Assembly (NCBI GenBank): GCA_023898405.1
Contig: CP060221.1
Coordinates: 744,001-808,000, forward strand
Direction: 5' to 3'
Length of the DNA: 64,000 nucleotides
Source: Myxococcales bacterium
GTDB lineage: Bacteria; Myxococcota; UBA727; JABDBI01
Shown: one piece after another, positions 1-8,047 of the stretch
How the letters are laid out: every line of letters begins with the position of its first letter
Position numbering within the stretch: position 1 is the first letter of the stretch
Made by a program: the position numbers and the translations under genes
Notes under the pieces: model-generated
What the model saw: only the letters and a program-made list of their open reading frames with translations
Told to the model about the DNA's origin: nothing
Databases searched by the model: none

Positions 1-1
1 A

Positions 2-187
2 TTTATAAACCTTCATATGAAGATCAATGACGAGGGTGGTCATGAAAATGTCGCACTAAATTTTCTTCAACATATGGATCTTTGTTCTCCACATTATGCG
101 CAAGAAGCTTTGCGGCTCATGGAACTTATTTCTCTATTAATGTGTTCTATTACCAAGAGTACTTATCGCTCTTTACTGGTCACATAA
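2..187 (+). CDS. C-terminal end of a possible Gfo/Idh/MocA-type oxidoreductase (partial)
   Basis: The window opens inside a reading frame of 61 codons that closes with TAA at 185-187. The visible tail contains GGHE followed by a helix with EALRLMELISLL, which resembles the C-terminal end of Gfo/Idh/MocA NAD(P)-dependent oxidoreductases, where a GGH segment and an EAL..MEL helix close the domain. No catalytic residues are in view, so the assignment rests on this short stretch only. It ends 53 bases before the polyketide synthase start and could be the preceding gene of the same transcript. Confidence 0.45.
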   Translation, partial: FINLHMKINDEGGHENVALNFLQHMDLCSPHYAQEALRLMELISLLMCSITKSTYRSLLVT

Positions 188-240
188 AAATAATTTTCAT
201 TATTTGTTTGTTAAAGAGAAAATTTCTTCACGGAGTTACT

Positions 241-1290
241 ATGCCTCACCTCGTAGGGCTTGAATGCTCCTTTCCAGCATATTGCTATTCACAAGAACAA
301 ATATCTGAGCTTTTGATTCAAGAGTCACGCAATAAACAAACTGTTATCAAAAAAATTCACACTTCAGCTTTGGTGCAACATCGCGCTTTGTGTTTACCAA
401 TCGATCATTATCCCAAGCTCACAGGTATTAAAGAGCGCATGCATTTATGGCAAAAAATAGCATTAGATTTGAGTTATCAATGTATTAATAAACTTTTTAA
501 AAACTTAAATTTTAATCCTTTGGATATAGGACATTTCTTTTTTACTTCGATAACCGGTATGTCAGCTCCTTCATTGGATGCATTATTGGTAAACAGGTTA
601 AAACTTTCCTCTTCGATCAAACGCACTCCCATCTTTGGACTGGGATGTTTGGGAGGTGCCGCACTTTTGTCTCGAGCTGCTGATTACCTTAGAGCTTACC
701 CTAATGAGCTTGCTTTGGTACTCGCTTTGGAACTTTGCAGTCTGACCTATCAAAAAAGTGATTTATCCATGGCTAATATTGTTGCAACAGGATTATTTAG
801 CGATGGGTGCGCTGCTTTATTATTGGCTGGAGATAAACATCCTCTCTCTAAAAATTCCATTTTTAAAATTATTGATTCTCATCAAGTATTTTTTTCAGAA
901 TCAGCTAACATTATGGGGTGGAGCATCGAAGATACAGGTTTTAAAATTATTCTTTCAAATGGTGTTCCCGAAATTGCTCGTGTTGCCATTCCTCATGCAA
1001 GCGATAGATTTCTTGAACGACATCAACTGAAACGAGAAAATATCGACCACTGGATCGCTCACCCAGGAGGCCCCAAGGTGATTAATGCTCTTGAGGAGGG
1101 ACTGGGAATTCCATCAAATGCTCTTCGTCACACAAGAGATTCCTTGCTCGAGTTAGGAAATATGTCGTCTGTTTCAGTACTCAACGTTTTACAAAGAACC
1201 ATCAATGAAAAACCAAAAGCAAACGAGCATGCATTGCTCTTTGCTATGGGACCAGGTTTTTGCGCGGAAATGGTGTTGATGCAATGCTAA
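241..1290 (+). CDS. type III polyketide synthase (chalcone synthase-like)
   Basis: A 349-residue thiolase-fold enzyme that would extend an acyl starter with malonyl-CoA and cyclise it to an alkylpyrone or alkylresorcinol. The family's Cys-His-Asn triad is visible: Cys136 in GLGCLGGAALL, His274 in AHPGGPKV and Asn307 in LGNMSS. The start at 241 is chosen because GGAG lies just upstream and the MPHLVGLECSFP beginning fits the family; an in-frame extension to 82 exists but adds a hydrophobic tail without homology. The methyltransferase gene overlaps its stop by 7 bases, so the two are probably translationally coupled. Product chain length cannot be read from the sequence. Confidence 0.9.
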   Translation: MPHLVGLECSFPAYCYSQEQISELLIQESRNKQTVIKKIHTSALVQHRALCLPIDHYPKLTGIKERMHLWQKIALDLSYQCINKLFKNLNFNPLDIGHFFFTSITGMSAPSLDALLVNRLKLSSSIKRTPIFGLGCLGGAALLSRAADYLRAYPNELALVLALELCSLTYQKSDLSMANIVATGLFSDGCAALLLAGDKHPLSKNSIFKIIDSHQVFFSESANIMGWSIEDTGFKIILSNGVPEIARVAIPHASDRFLERHQLKRENIDHWIAHPGGPKVINALEEGLGIPSNALRHTRDSLLELGNMSSVSVLNVLQRTINEKPKANEHALLFAMGPGFCAEMVLMQC

Positions 1291-1805
1291 GTCAAAAATT
1301 ATTTTTTATTTTGGTGAGTTTGGTTGCATGCCAAAGAATTTTTGAGCTGTATTGGTCTCATCGCAATGAAAAAATACTTCTTGCCCAGGGAGCTTTTCGT
1401 CACGCTCATGATCACTTTTTATTTATGAAAATGATCCATGCAACATGGCTTATCGCCATATTTATCGAGGTTTATTTTTTAAGGAGAACTTTTTATCCTC
1501 TATGGGGGTATTTTAGTCTCTCACTTTTTTTTATCGGACAAATCCTGCGCATCACAGCTATTGTCACCTTGGGCCATCGATGGACTGCCTCTATCGTAAT
1601 TGTGCCAAAAGAAAAACTTATATCACATGGGATCTATCGTTTCGTCAGACACCCTAACTATTGGGGAGTGATCCTAGAAATAGCTTTTTTGCCTTTGGTT
1701 TACAGCGCAATTTATACGAGCGTAATTTTTTCTGTTCTTAATTTAATAATTTTATTTGTAAGAATTCGTCATGAAGAAAGGGGATTACGTCGATACTGTT
1801 TATGA
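1284..1805 (+). CDS. isoprenylcysteine carboxyl methyltransferase (ICMT)-family methyltransferase
   Basis: A 173-residue multi-pass membrane protein. The C-terminal ICMT signature is visible: GIYRFVRHPNYWG, then a membrane segment and RIRHEERGLRRY. The start ATG at 1284 overlaps the polyketide synthase stop (ATGCTAA); an earlier ATG at 1260 lies within the upstream gene. In Bacillus (BpsB) and Streptomyces (SrsB) a methyltransferase beside a type III polyketide synthase O-methylates the alkylpyrone or alkylresorcinol product, and the same role is inferred here. The C terminus is short compared with some relatives, ending right after the RRY motif. Confidence 0.85.
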   Translation: MLSQKLFFILVSLVACQRIFELYWSHRNEKILLAQGAFRHAHDHFLFMKMIHATWLIAIFIEVYFLRRTFYPLWGYFSLSLFFIGQILRITAIVTLGHRWTASIVIVPKEKLISHGIYRFVRHPNYWGVILEIAFLPLVYSAIYTSVIFSVLNLIILFVRIRHEERGLRRYCL

Positions 1806-1893
1806 TATTTTTCAAATAATTTTGTTCACGTCTTGATCTGATCTGGAAATATATTCCATCATCTTAGCAACAAAGATTTCTAAGGGGGAAACA

Positions 1894-2685
1894 ATGATCA
1901 AGGCATCGATTTTTTCTTTGATATTTGCAGCAACTTCTTTGCTCGCATCTACAGCAAATACTGAATACAATTATTATCAAAGTGGCGGAGAAGGTAGGAC
2001 ATATCACGATGGAGATTATATAAAATTTACTCTTAGTTTTAATGCTGAGTGTTTTGAAGACAGAACTGAAGCATCAAACTATGTTGTCAATAATCTTAAT
2101 CATTTCCGTGATTGGATAGAGCTGAAATCTCAAAAAATCAGCTATACAATTAATCCCATCAGCCTCTCCCAACAAAATCATTCTTGGGATCGTGAAAGAC
2201 CGTGCGATAATAAATATTTCGCCGCACAAAAACTAACACTCACCTTAGAAAAAGGTGACGAAGCAAACGCACTCGATAACGAAACAGTGCAAAATTTCTA
2301 TCAAGAATTACAACAGGCAATTTGGCCACTTCACACTGAGGGCGATGAAAACAATCTTAATCATGTAACAAGCGGTATCGATAATATCTACAAAGGAGTT
2401 TATGAACACACCGCTGACAACATGAGAAGAATTGCTCGAAGAGTTGCTCAAAAAAAAGCCACTGATGATTTTATTGATTTTCTTGGCGATGACTTTCAAG
2501 GACAGTGGCGTCTGCAAAAAGTTGATTTTATTCAGCGAGGCTATTCTGATTTTACGAGCAAATCTGTAGTTCCTGCTGCTGCACCAATTGCTGAAAATCA
2601 TGAAATATTCATTCCCGCCACTCTCAAACTTGAACCCCTGAGTGTTGAGGTGAGTGGAGATTTTTATTTCGTATACAATTTGTAA
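1894..2685 (+). CDS. exported protein, possibly SIMPL (DUF541)-like
   Basis: A 263-residue protein with a clear signal peptide (MIKASIFSLIFAATSLLAS) and a strong AAGGGGG ribosome site. The mature part starts with a G-G-E-G-x-x-Y-x-D-G-D segment and later has a helix with RRIARRVAQKKATDDFIDFLG. This order (beta strand with a G/D motif, central strands, then an Ala/Lys-rich helix) resembles periplasmic SIMPL-domain proteins, but the match is by eye. Its function is unknown. A Rho-independent terminator follows directly, so it is likely a single-gene unit or the end of the polyketide synthase transcript. Confidence 0.75.
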   Translation: MIKASIFSLIFAATSLLASTANTEYNYYQSGGEGRTYHDGDYIKFTLSFNAECFEDRTEASNYVVNNLNHFRDWIELKSQKISYTINPISLSQQNHSWDRERPCDNKYFAAQKLTLTLEKGDEANALDNETVQNFYQELQQAIWPLHTEGDENNLNHVTSGIDNIYKGVYEHTADNMRRIARRVAQKKATDDFIDFLGDDFQGQWRLQKVDFIQRGYSDFTSKSVVPAAAPIAENHEIFIPATLKLEPLSVEVSGDFYFVYNL

Positions 2686-2707
2686 GAATTACTTTTATTT
2701 CACAGAG

Positions 2708-2731
2708 AAACGCTCATATCGAGCGTTTTTT
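2708..2731 (+). terminator. Rho-independent terminator
   Basis: An 8-bp stem (2708-2715 with 2721-2728) around the loop ATATC, followed by a T-rich tract. It sits 23 bases after the stop of the SIMPL-like gene. The core ACGCTC/GAGCGT is nearly the same as in the terminator at 3805. Confidence 0.85.
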
Positions 2732-2826
2732 ATTTGATCATTATTACTTCTGTATTACTTCTGTATTGACTCTTATTCGTAATAAGGCATGAGCGAAAAT
2801 AAATCTTAAACCGAGAAGGGCAATTA

Positions 2827-3765
2827 ATGAAAAAGAAATTTTTAACGTTCTGGCTTTTCTTTAATATTTTTTTCACCCTCTCTAGTCCATCACATAGCGG
2901 TTTTGTCATCACTAAAAAAAATGATTCTAATGAATATTTTTTAATTACTGATACCGAAAACCAATATTCAGAGCAAGAAATAAAAGATGCTGCCCTAACA
3001 ATAATCGATCAACTTAATGCAAATGAAAAAATTTCCCCAAAAGACGCTGATTTACACAAGAGTTCGTTGGAAAAAACTAAATTCAACGCAATAGAAGCCG
3101 CATTATTGGTTAAAATCTCTCAAGCATTTAGCCAAGATGAAAGCGATGAAGCCTTGATTAGATTTCTTCAAATGCCACAGGATGTTAAAAATTCTGAAAA
3201 CCCTAGGCTCATGACCTTGGCCGCCACAGGAGGAGTATTAGTAATTGTTGGAGGAGCCATACTCTTTACACTCTATCCTGTTGGCTTGGGCATGGGAATT
3301 GCAACAAACTTAGTATGCGAATCTGGACATGTGGTAGATACTGATCAGCTTTGTGTTAACGGCACCGATTATGTCGTTAAAATGATAGACGATGGAATCC
3401 ACTACTTATGCCCAAATGGCTTTGAACCTCTAACCAATGCTCATGATTTACATGCATGCCTGTACCACGGCACTTTGAGTGCCGTAGAGCACGTTAAATC
3501 GATAAGCGCAAAAACTTTAGGAATAACTTTAGGCACAATCGCTAGCTCAGGAGCAGCCGCCTGTTGCGCCGGTATTTCATGTGTATGTTGTGGGTTGGGA
3601 ATAGATTTTTGGAATAAAGGAAAAGACTCAACAAAATCTGATGAAAAACAAAATATCGAGGATCTTTGCATAAAATTTCCTCCATTCAAAATAGCTATGA
3701 AGCTCTTGCTTGAAAAAAGTAAAGCGTTTCAATCAACTACAGAAAATTCCATTCTAGATGTGTAA
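2827..3765 (+). CDS. exported or membrane protein of unknown function
   Basis: A 312-residue protein with a signal peptide (first about 24 residues). It has a charged region, a hydrophobic Gly-rich segment near residues 130-155 (ATGGVLVIVGGAILFTLYP), and a cysteine-rich second half including ACCAGISCVCCGLG around residues 255-270, which could be a second membrane segment. At least ten cysteines lie after residue 150. I do not recognise a family. It has its own terminator and lies between the polyketide synthase pair and the FAD oxidoreductase. Confidence 0.7.
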   Translation: MKKKFLTFWLFFNIFFTLSSPSHSGFVITKKNDSNEYFLITDTENQYSEQEIKDAALTIIDQLNANEKISPKDADLHKSSLEKTKFNAIEAALLVKISQAFSQDESDEALIRFLQMPQDVKNSENPRLMTLAATGGVLVIVGGAILFTLYPVGLGMGIATNLVCESGHVVDTDQLCVNGTDYVVKMIDDGIHYLCPNGFEPLTNAHDLHACLYHGTLSAVEHVKSISAKTLGITLGTIASSGAAACCAGISCVCCGLGIDFWNKGKDSTKSDEKQNIEDLCIKFPPFKIAMKLLLEKSKAFQSTTENSILDV

Positions 3766-3804
3766 AATCAGACAAAAATCACATACACCACTTTAAAATT
3801 TCAT

Positions 3805-3833
3805 ACGCTCAAATCATGAGCGTTTTTATTTTT
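3805..3833 (+). terminator. Rho-independent terminator
   Basis: ACGCTCA (3805-3811) pairs with TGAGCGT (3817-3823) around AATCA, followed by a long T-rich tract. It closes the gene ending at 3765. Confidence 0.9.
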
Positions 3834-3871
3834 TGGCAACTTCAACTATCTTTAAAACCGATACTCTCTAC

Positions 3872-5041
3872 ATGAATACATATGATGTGGTTATTGTGGG
3901 TGCTGGACCAGCAGGCTTTGCCTGCGCACTGAAGCTTGCACAAAAAAATCTCTCAGTCGCTTTAATTGAAAAAAATCAACTTCCCGCAGGCAAGCCCTGC
4001 GGCGAAGGCATACTGCCAAATGGTGTAAATCAATTAAAATCGCTAGGTATTTTAGATTTCATTGGCGATGATCAACAGCATAAAATTGATGGGATTAGGT
4101 ATATCACAGCCAAACACCAGGCCAAAGCTTCATTTATCAATGGCGTTGGCTTAGGAATTAATCGCGTTGTTTTATCAAGCGCTTTTAAAAAAAGTTTGAA
4201 TCAATACCCAAATATTCATCTTATAAAAGCTGAATTTAAAAATTATGAAAACTCGATTGTCACCGTTAAAGAAGAAAATCTTATGCGGCACATAAAAACA
4301 AAATTTTTAGTAGGTGCCGATGGCCTGCGTTCAAAAGTACGATCGAATTTAGGTATTGAAATTAAAAAACCGTATTTTAAACGGTGGGCACTCACTGCAC
4401 ATATGCCGATCAAAGCATGGACTTCTTTGGTTGAAATCCATCTTGATAAAAATATTGAGGCTTACGTCACTCCCACAGGGAAGAATGAAATCAATGTTGT
4501 GTTCATGTGGGATAGATCAAAAAAATTGCCAGCTAAGGGCAAAGATCTCTTTTTTGCTTTGATCGATAATTTTCCTAAACTTAAGAAACAAATGGCACTT
4601 TACGATTTAAGCCATAAAGCTTTTGCTATTGGTCCATTCCATTACCGAGCAAAAAATTTTTTTTCTAAAACACACGCTGCATTGATAGGTGATGCAGCAG
4701 GCTATATTGATCCATTAACCGGCGAAGGAATTAATCTTGGTCTTTATCAAGGACAATTATTGGCACATATTATTGGCGATAAACTCAGACAAAACAAAAG
4801 GATCACACAAAGTGATCTACAAGAATATCAACGAGGCGCCCTAAACTATGGCAGGGCTCATACCTGGCTCACCTATATAATGCTTCTCATGCAAAAAAAT
4901 AATTTATTTTTTGAGCTCGCAATGAAAATTTTTAAAACCTATCCTTGGCTCTTATCTTCACTCACTGCCATCAGCATGGGAGTTCCCATCAGCGCACTTG
5001 TTGCTCATCCATTGACAAAAACCAATCCCACACTTGAATGA
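3872..5041 (+). CDS. FAD-dependent oxidoreductase, geranylgeranyl reductase / aromatic hydroxylase family
   Basis: A 389-residue flavoprotein. The N-terminal FAD dinucleotide motif GAGPAG is at residues 10-15, a CGEGILPNGV segment follows near residue 45, the GADGLRSKVR motif is near residue 150 and the second FAD motif GDAAGYIDPLTGEGI is near residue 273. These fit the geranylgeranyl reductase/PHBH superfamily. A TTG start at 3833 would put the N terminus inside the preceding terminator, so ATG 3872 is preferred. SrsC of the Streptomyces phenolic lipid set is a flavoprotein hydroxylase of the same broad superfamily, so action on the polyketide product is a reasonable inference. Reduction of an isoprenoid is the alternative. 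Confidence 0.85.
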   Translation: MNTYDVVIVGAGPAGFACALKLAQKNLSVALIEKNQLPAGKPCGEGILPNGVNQLKSLGILDFIGDDQQHKIDGIRYITAKHQAKASFINGVGLGINRVVLSSAFKKSLNQYPNIHLIKAEFKNYENSIVTVKEENLMRHIKTKFLVGADGLRSKVRSNLGIEIKKPYFKRWALTAHMPIKAWTSLVEIHLDKNIEAYVTPTGKNEINVVFMWDRSKKLPAKGKDLFFALIDNFPKLKKQMALYDLSHKAFAIGPFHYRAKNFFSKTHAALIGDAAGYIDPLTGEGINLGLYQGQLLAHIIGDKLRQNKRITQSDLQEYQRGALNYGRAHTWLTYIMLLMQKNNLFFELAMKIFKTYPWLLSSLTAISMGVPISALVAHPLTKTNPTLE

Positions 5042-5068
5042 ATTTTTAGATAGCAGATAAAATTTTAA

Positions 5069-5842
5069 ATGCCTGAAACTCGTTATAGTAGCCCTATGCC
5101 AGTATTTCTTGATGAAACAAATATTTTATTTCCCGATCACAGCCATGCCGATGAACATGGCATTTTGGCTGTGGGCGCTAATCTTGAGCCTGATACATTG
5201 CTTGCTGCATACTACAACGGTATCTTCCCTTGGCCTCACCCAGGTCTGCCTCTTTTATGGTTTTCGCCCGATCCTCGTTTTGTGATGCGTCCTCAAGATA
5301 TTTTGATCAATCGAAGTTTGATTAAAGCCATAAAAAATTCTTCACTCCAAATAAAAGCTGACTGCAATTTTTATCGAGTCATGAAAGGCTGTCAAAAATC
5401 TTTGAGAGCAGAACAAGACGGTACATGGATTACAAATGAGCTTATCGAGGGTTACTGTGATTTACATGGCTTGGGCTATGCTCACAGCATCGAGGCTTAC
5501 CAGGATGGCCGCTTAGTTGGAGGACTTTATGGAGTTAGCATAGGTTCACTGTTTTTTGGTGAATCGATGTTTTTTTTACAAAGCAATGCATCAAAAATTG
5601 CTTTTGCTACCTTAGTAGCTCATCTGATCACGTGGAACTTCAGTCTTATCGATTGTCAAAGTCATACCCAACATCTAGAAAAATTTGGTGCTCAACCTAT
5701 AAAGCGCAATGATTTTTTATATGAACTAGAAAAGAGTCATCAGCATCCAACGATGCAAGGTCCATGGCGTTTTACCATGACTCCTCAGCAAGCTCTCGAA
5801 ACAATAAAAAAAGCATCAAGCCTGCGTAAAAATCGCCGATAG
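5069..5842 (+). CDS. aat: leucyl/phenylalanyl-tRNA-protein transferase
   Basis: Transfers Leu or Phe from charged tRNA to N-terminal Arg/Lys of proteins, feeding them into the N-end rule degradation pathway. Family motifs visible are GILAVGANL, YYNGIFPWP, LLWFSPDPR, the GLGYAHSIE stretch and GGLYGVSIGSLFFGESMF, ending with a DCQ segment. The length of 257 is slightly above the usual 220-245, and an internal ATG at 5096 (MPVFLDE) could be the true start. It follows the FAD oxidoreductase by 27 bases. Confidence 0.93.
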   Translation: MPETRYSSPMPVFLDETNILFPDHSHADEHGILAVGANLEPDTLLAAYYNGIFPWPHPGLPLLWFSPDPRFVMRPQDILINRSLIKAIKNSSLQIKADCNFYRVMKGCQKSLRAEQDGTWITNELIEGYCDLHGLGYAHSIEAYQDGRLVGGLYGVSIGSLFFGESMFFLQSNASKIAFATLVAHLITWNFSLIDCQSHTQHLEKFGAQPIKRNDFLYELEKSHQHPTMQGPWRFTMTPQQALETIKKASSLRKNRR

Positions 5843-5871
5843 CAGCTACGCTTCAGTTTTACTCCCCTGCC

Positions 5872-5899
5872 TTGAAGTATGTATTCACAGAGCTAATAG
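5872..5899 (+). promoter_or_regulatory. predicted sigma-70-type promoter of sodB
   Basis: TTGAAG (5872-5877), a 16-base spacer and TAATAG (5894-5899), 30 bases before the sodB start. The -10 box matches those of the two tRNA promoters in this window. Confidence 0.5.
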
Positions 5900-5929
5900 T
5901 TCCCACAGCAATCTTATGAGGAGAAAATT

Positions 5930-6508
5930 ATGGCTTTTACGCTTCCATCCCTTCCCTTTGCAAAAAATGCCTTAGCACCATTTATTTCTGAAGAAACTTT
6001 GGACTATCACCATGGCAAACACCACCAAACATACGTGACCAATCTCAATAATCTGACCGAGGGCAATGCCCTTGCCCAAAAATCTTTAGAGGAAATTATT
6101 AAGAACGAGAGCGGTGGCATTTTTAACAACGCAGCTCAAGTATGGAACCATACATTTTATTGGAATTCCATGGCCCCCAAAGCAGGTGGCGCTCCTCATG
6201 GAAAAATAGCTCAAGCCATTAATAGCGCATTCGGAAGTTTCGATGCTTTTAAAGAAAAATTTTCTAAGGCAGCTTTAGGACAGTTCGGATCAGGTTGGGC
6301 ATGGCTAAATCAAGACAAAAATGGTGCCTTAGTGATAGAAACCACCGGCAACGCAGGCTGCCCTCTTAGTGGCGATAATACTCCGATTTTGACCTGCGAT
6401 GTATGGGAACACGCATATTACATTGATTACCGCAACGCGCGCGCCAAATATATCGATGCGTGGTGGAACGTGGTAAACTGGGAATTTGCCAACAGCAATT
6501 TGAAATAA
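5930..6508 (+). CDS. sodB: superoxide dismutase (Fe type)
   Basis: A 192-residue Fe/Mn-family superoxide dismutase that converts superoxide to peroxide and oxygen. The four metal ligands are present: His in LDYHHGKHH (about residue 27), His in AAQVWNHTFYW (about 74), and Asp and His in DVWEHAYY. The Gln in NNAAQVWNH is the position typical of Fe enzymes. There is no signal peptide, so it is cytosolic. AGGAG precedes the ATG, a promoter lies at 5872 and a strong terminator at 6538, so it is monocistronic. Confidence 0.97.
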   Translation: MAFTLPSLPFAKNALAPFISEETLDYHHGKHHQTYVTNLNNLTEGNALAQKSLEEIIKNESGGIFNNAAQVWNHTFYWNSMAPKAGGAPHGKIAQAINSAFGSFDAFKEKFSKAALGQFGSGWAWLNQDKNGALVIETTGNAGCPLSGDNTPILTCDVWEHAYYIDYRNARAKYIDAWWNVVNWEFANSNLK

Positions 6509-6537
6509 GCTTTTTATTTAAATCAAAAGCACATAAT

Positions 6538-6572
6538 AGCGGCGACAAAAGCTCAATTTGTTGCCGCTTTCT
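6538..6572 (+). terminator. Rho-independent terminator of sodB
   Basis: A 12-bp stem with one G-T pair (6538-6549 with 6557-6568) and a 7-base loop, ending in CTTTCT. It lies 30 bases after the sodB stop. The T tract is short. Confidence 0.75.
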
Positions 6573-6662
6573 GCAATTCTCATCCAAAGTTGGACTTATT
6601 TTATAAAAAATAATGAGGGCTCTTAAGTTATGCTTTAACAAAACCACTCTAAGGGGGGAAAT

Positions 6663-7853
6663 ATGGAAAACAAATACTATGATGTCGTGATTATTGGAGG
6701 CGGGAGCGGAGGAATCAGCGTTGCTGCCCGATTACTCAAGGCCGAACCCAAACTCAGCGTTGCCATTATTGAGCCAAGTGATAAACATTATTATCAGCCT
6801 CTTTGGACTCTTGTGGGTGCTGGCGCTGCCTCACTTTCCGATTCTCTAAAAAAAGAAGAAGACTTAATTCCCAAAAGAGCTGTTTGGATCAAAGATTACG
6901 CATGCAGTTTTGTACCAGAAAAAAATAAAGTTATCGCTCGTGAGAGAGGCGCGATAAGCTATCAGTACCTGGTGGTGTGCCCTGGAATGCAAACTGATTG
7001 GGATAAAATATCTGGCCTTAAGGAAACTCTGGGAGAAAACTCAGTTTGTTCTAATTATTCAGAAAAATATGTGGAAAAAACCTGGCAATTTTTACAAGAA
7101 TTTAAAGCTGGAAAAGCAATTTTTACTTTTCCCAACACACCGATAAAATGCGCGGGAGCTCCTCAAAAGATCATGTATCTAGCTGAAGATTATCTAAGTA
7201 AAAAAGGCATTCGAGATCAAAGCCAAATTATTTTTGCATCTGCTGGAGACAAAATTTTTGGTATTGAAAAATACGCCAAGCCCTTGAGAAAAATTATTGA
7301 AGACAGAAAAATTCAAACACGCTTTAGACATAATCTTGTTGCGGTAAATGGGCCTAAAAAAATTGCTACATTCGAAGAGCTTGAGTCTGGAAATAAAGTA
7401 GAAATTGCCTTTGACTTTTTGCATGTTTCCCCCCCTATGAGTGCTCCCGACTTTATAAAGACAAGCCCTCTTGCTGATGATCACGGCTGGGTAAATGTCG
7501 ATCCAAAAACACTTCAACATAAAAAATTTAGCAATATCTTTGGCTTGGGCGATGCAAGCAGTCTACCAACCTCTAAAACAGGCGCTGCCATACGTAAACA
7601 AGCACCTGTCCTCAGCGCTCAACTGCTTGCCCATAGACGAAAACAAAAATGCGATCTTATCTATAATGGCTATACCTCATGTCCGCTAGTAACAGGTTAT
7701 GGAAAATTAATTTTGGCAGAGTTTGATTATGATAAGAATCCTTGTGAAACCTTTCCATTCGATCAAAGCAAAGAGCGATATTCTATGTATCTGCTCAAGA
7801 AATATTTGCTGCCTTACTTTTACTGGTATGGGATGCTTAAGGGCAGAGCCTAA
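6663..7853 (+). CDS. sqr: sulfide:quinone oxidoreductase (SQOR/SQRDL-like)
   Basis: A 396-residue membrane-associated flavoprotein that would oxidise sulfide and pass electrons to quinone. The FAD motif GGGSGG is at residues 12-17. Cysteines lie at residues 129, 163 (KCAGAP) and 340 (SCPLVTGYG), close to the three redox cysteines of classical SQRs. The end carries the SQRDL-like block LAEFDYDKNPCETFPFDQSK followed by a C-terminal region ending YFYWYGMLKGRA, probably for membrane contact. AAGGGGGG lies just upstream. No sulfur dioxygenase or rhodanese gene is adjacent, so detoxification rather than energy gain is a guess. Confidence 0.92.
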   Translation: MENKYYDVVIIGGGSGGISVAARLLKAEPKLSVAIIEPSDKHYYQPLWTLVGAGAASLSDSLKKEEDLIPKRAVWIKDYACSFVPEKNKVIARERGAISYQYLVVCPGMQTDWDKISGLKETLGENSVCSNYSEKYVEKTWQFLQEFKAGKAIFTFPNTPIKCAGAPQKIMYLAEDYLSKKGIRDQSQIIFASAGDKIFGIEKYAKPLRKIIEDRKIQTRFRHNLVAVNGPKKIATFEELESGNKVEIAFDFLHVSPPMSAPDFIKTSPLADDHGWVNVDPKTLQHKKFSNIFGLGDASSLPTSKTGAAIRKQAPVLSAQLLAHRRKQKCDLIYNGYTSCPLVTGYGKLILAEFDYDKNPCETFPFDQSKERYSMYLLKKYLLPYFYWYGMLKGRA

Positions 7854-7928
7854 GCTCTCAAATAATTCAAAATGGAGAGCCAACTTTTTGCGTTCTTCAT
7901 TTGTTTCTCGTTTAAAGCATAATTTAAT

Positions 7929-7961
7929 GCTTTTAGTGACTTTTTAGTCGCTATTAAAAGC
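7929..7961 (+). other. stem-loop after the sqr gene
   Basis: GCTTTTA (7929-7935) can pair with TAAAAGC (7955-7961), with an inner GACT/AGTC stem and a T-rich loop. It may help end sqr transcription, but it lacks a clean 3' T tract. Confidence 0.35.
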
Positions 7962-8047
7962 TAAGATCCTTCTAAGCCGAGCAAAAGAGTTTTAATTTTA
8001 TTATTCTTAGCATCACCATTTAACAAATTTGAGCTACGGAGCATCAC

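Noticed and set aside
82..240. N-terminal extension of the polyketide synthase to 82
   Set aside because: The extra 53 residues look like no part of the family and the ATG at 241 has its own ribosome site.
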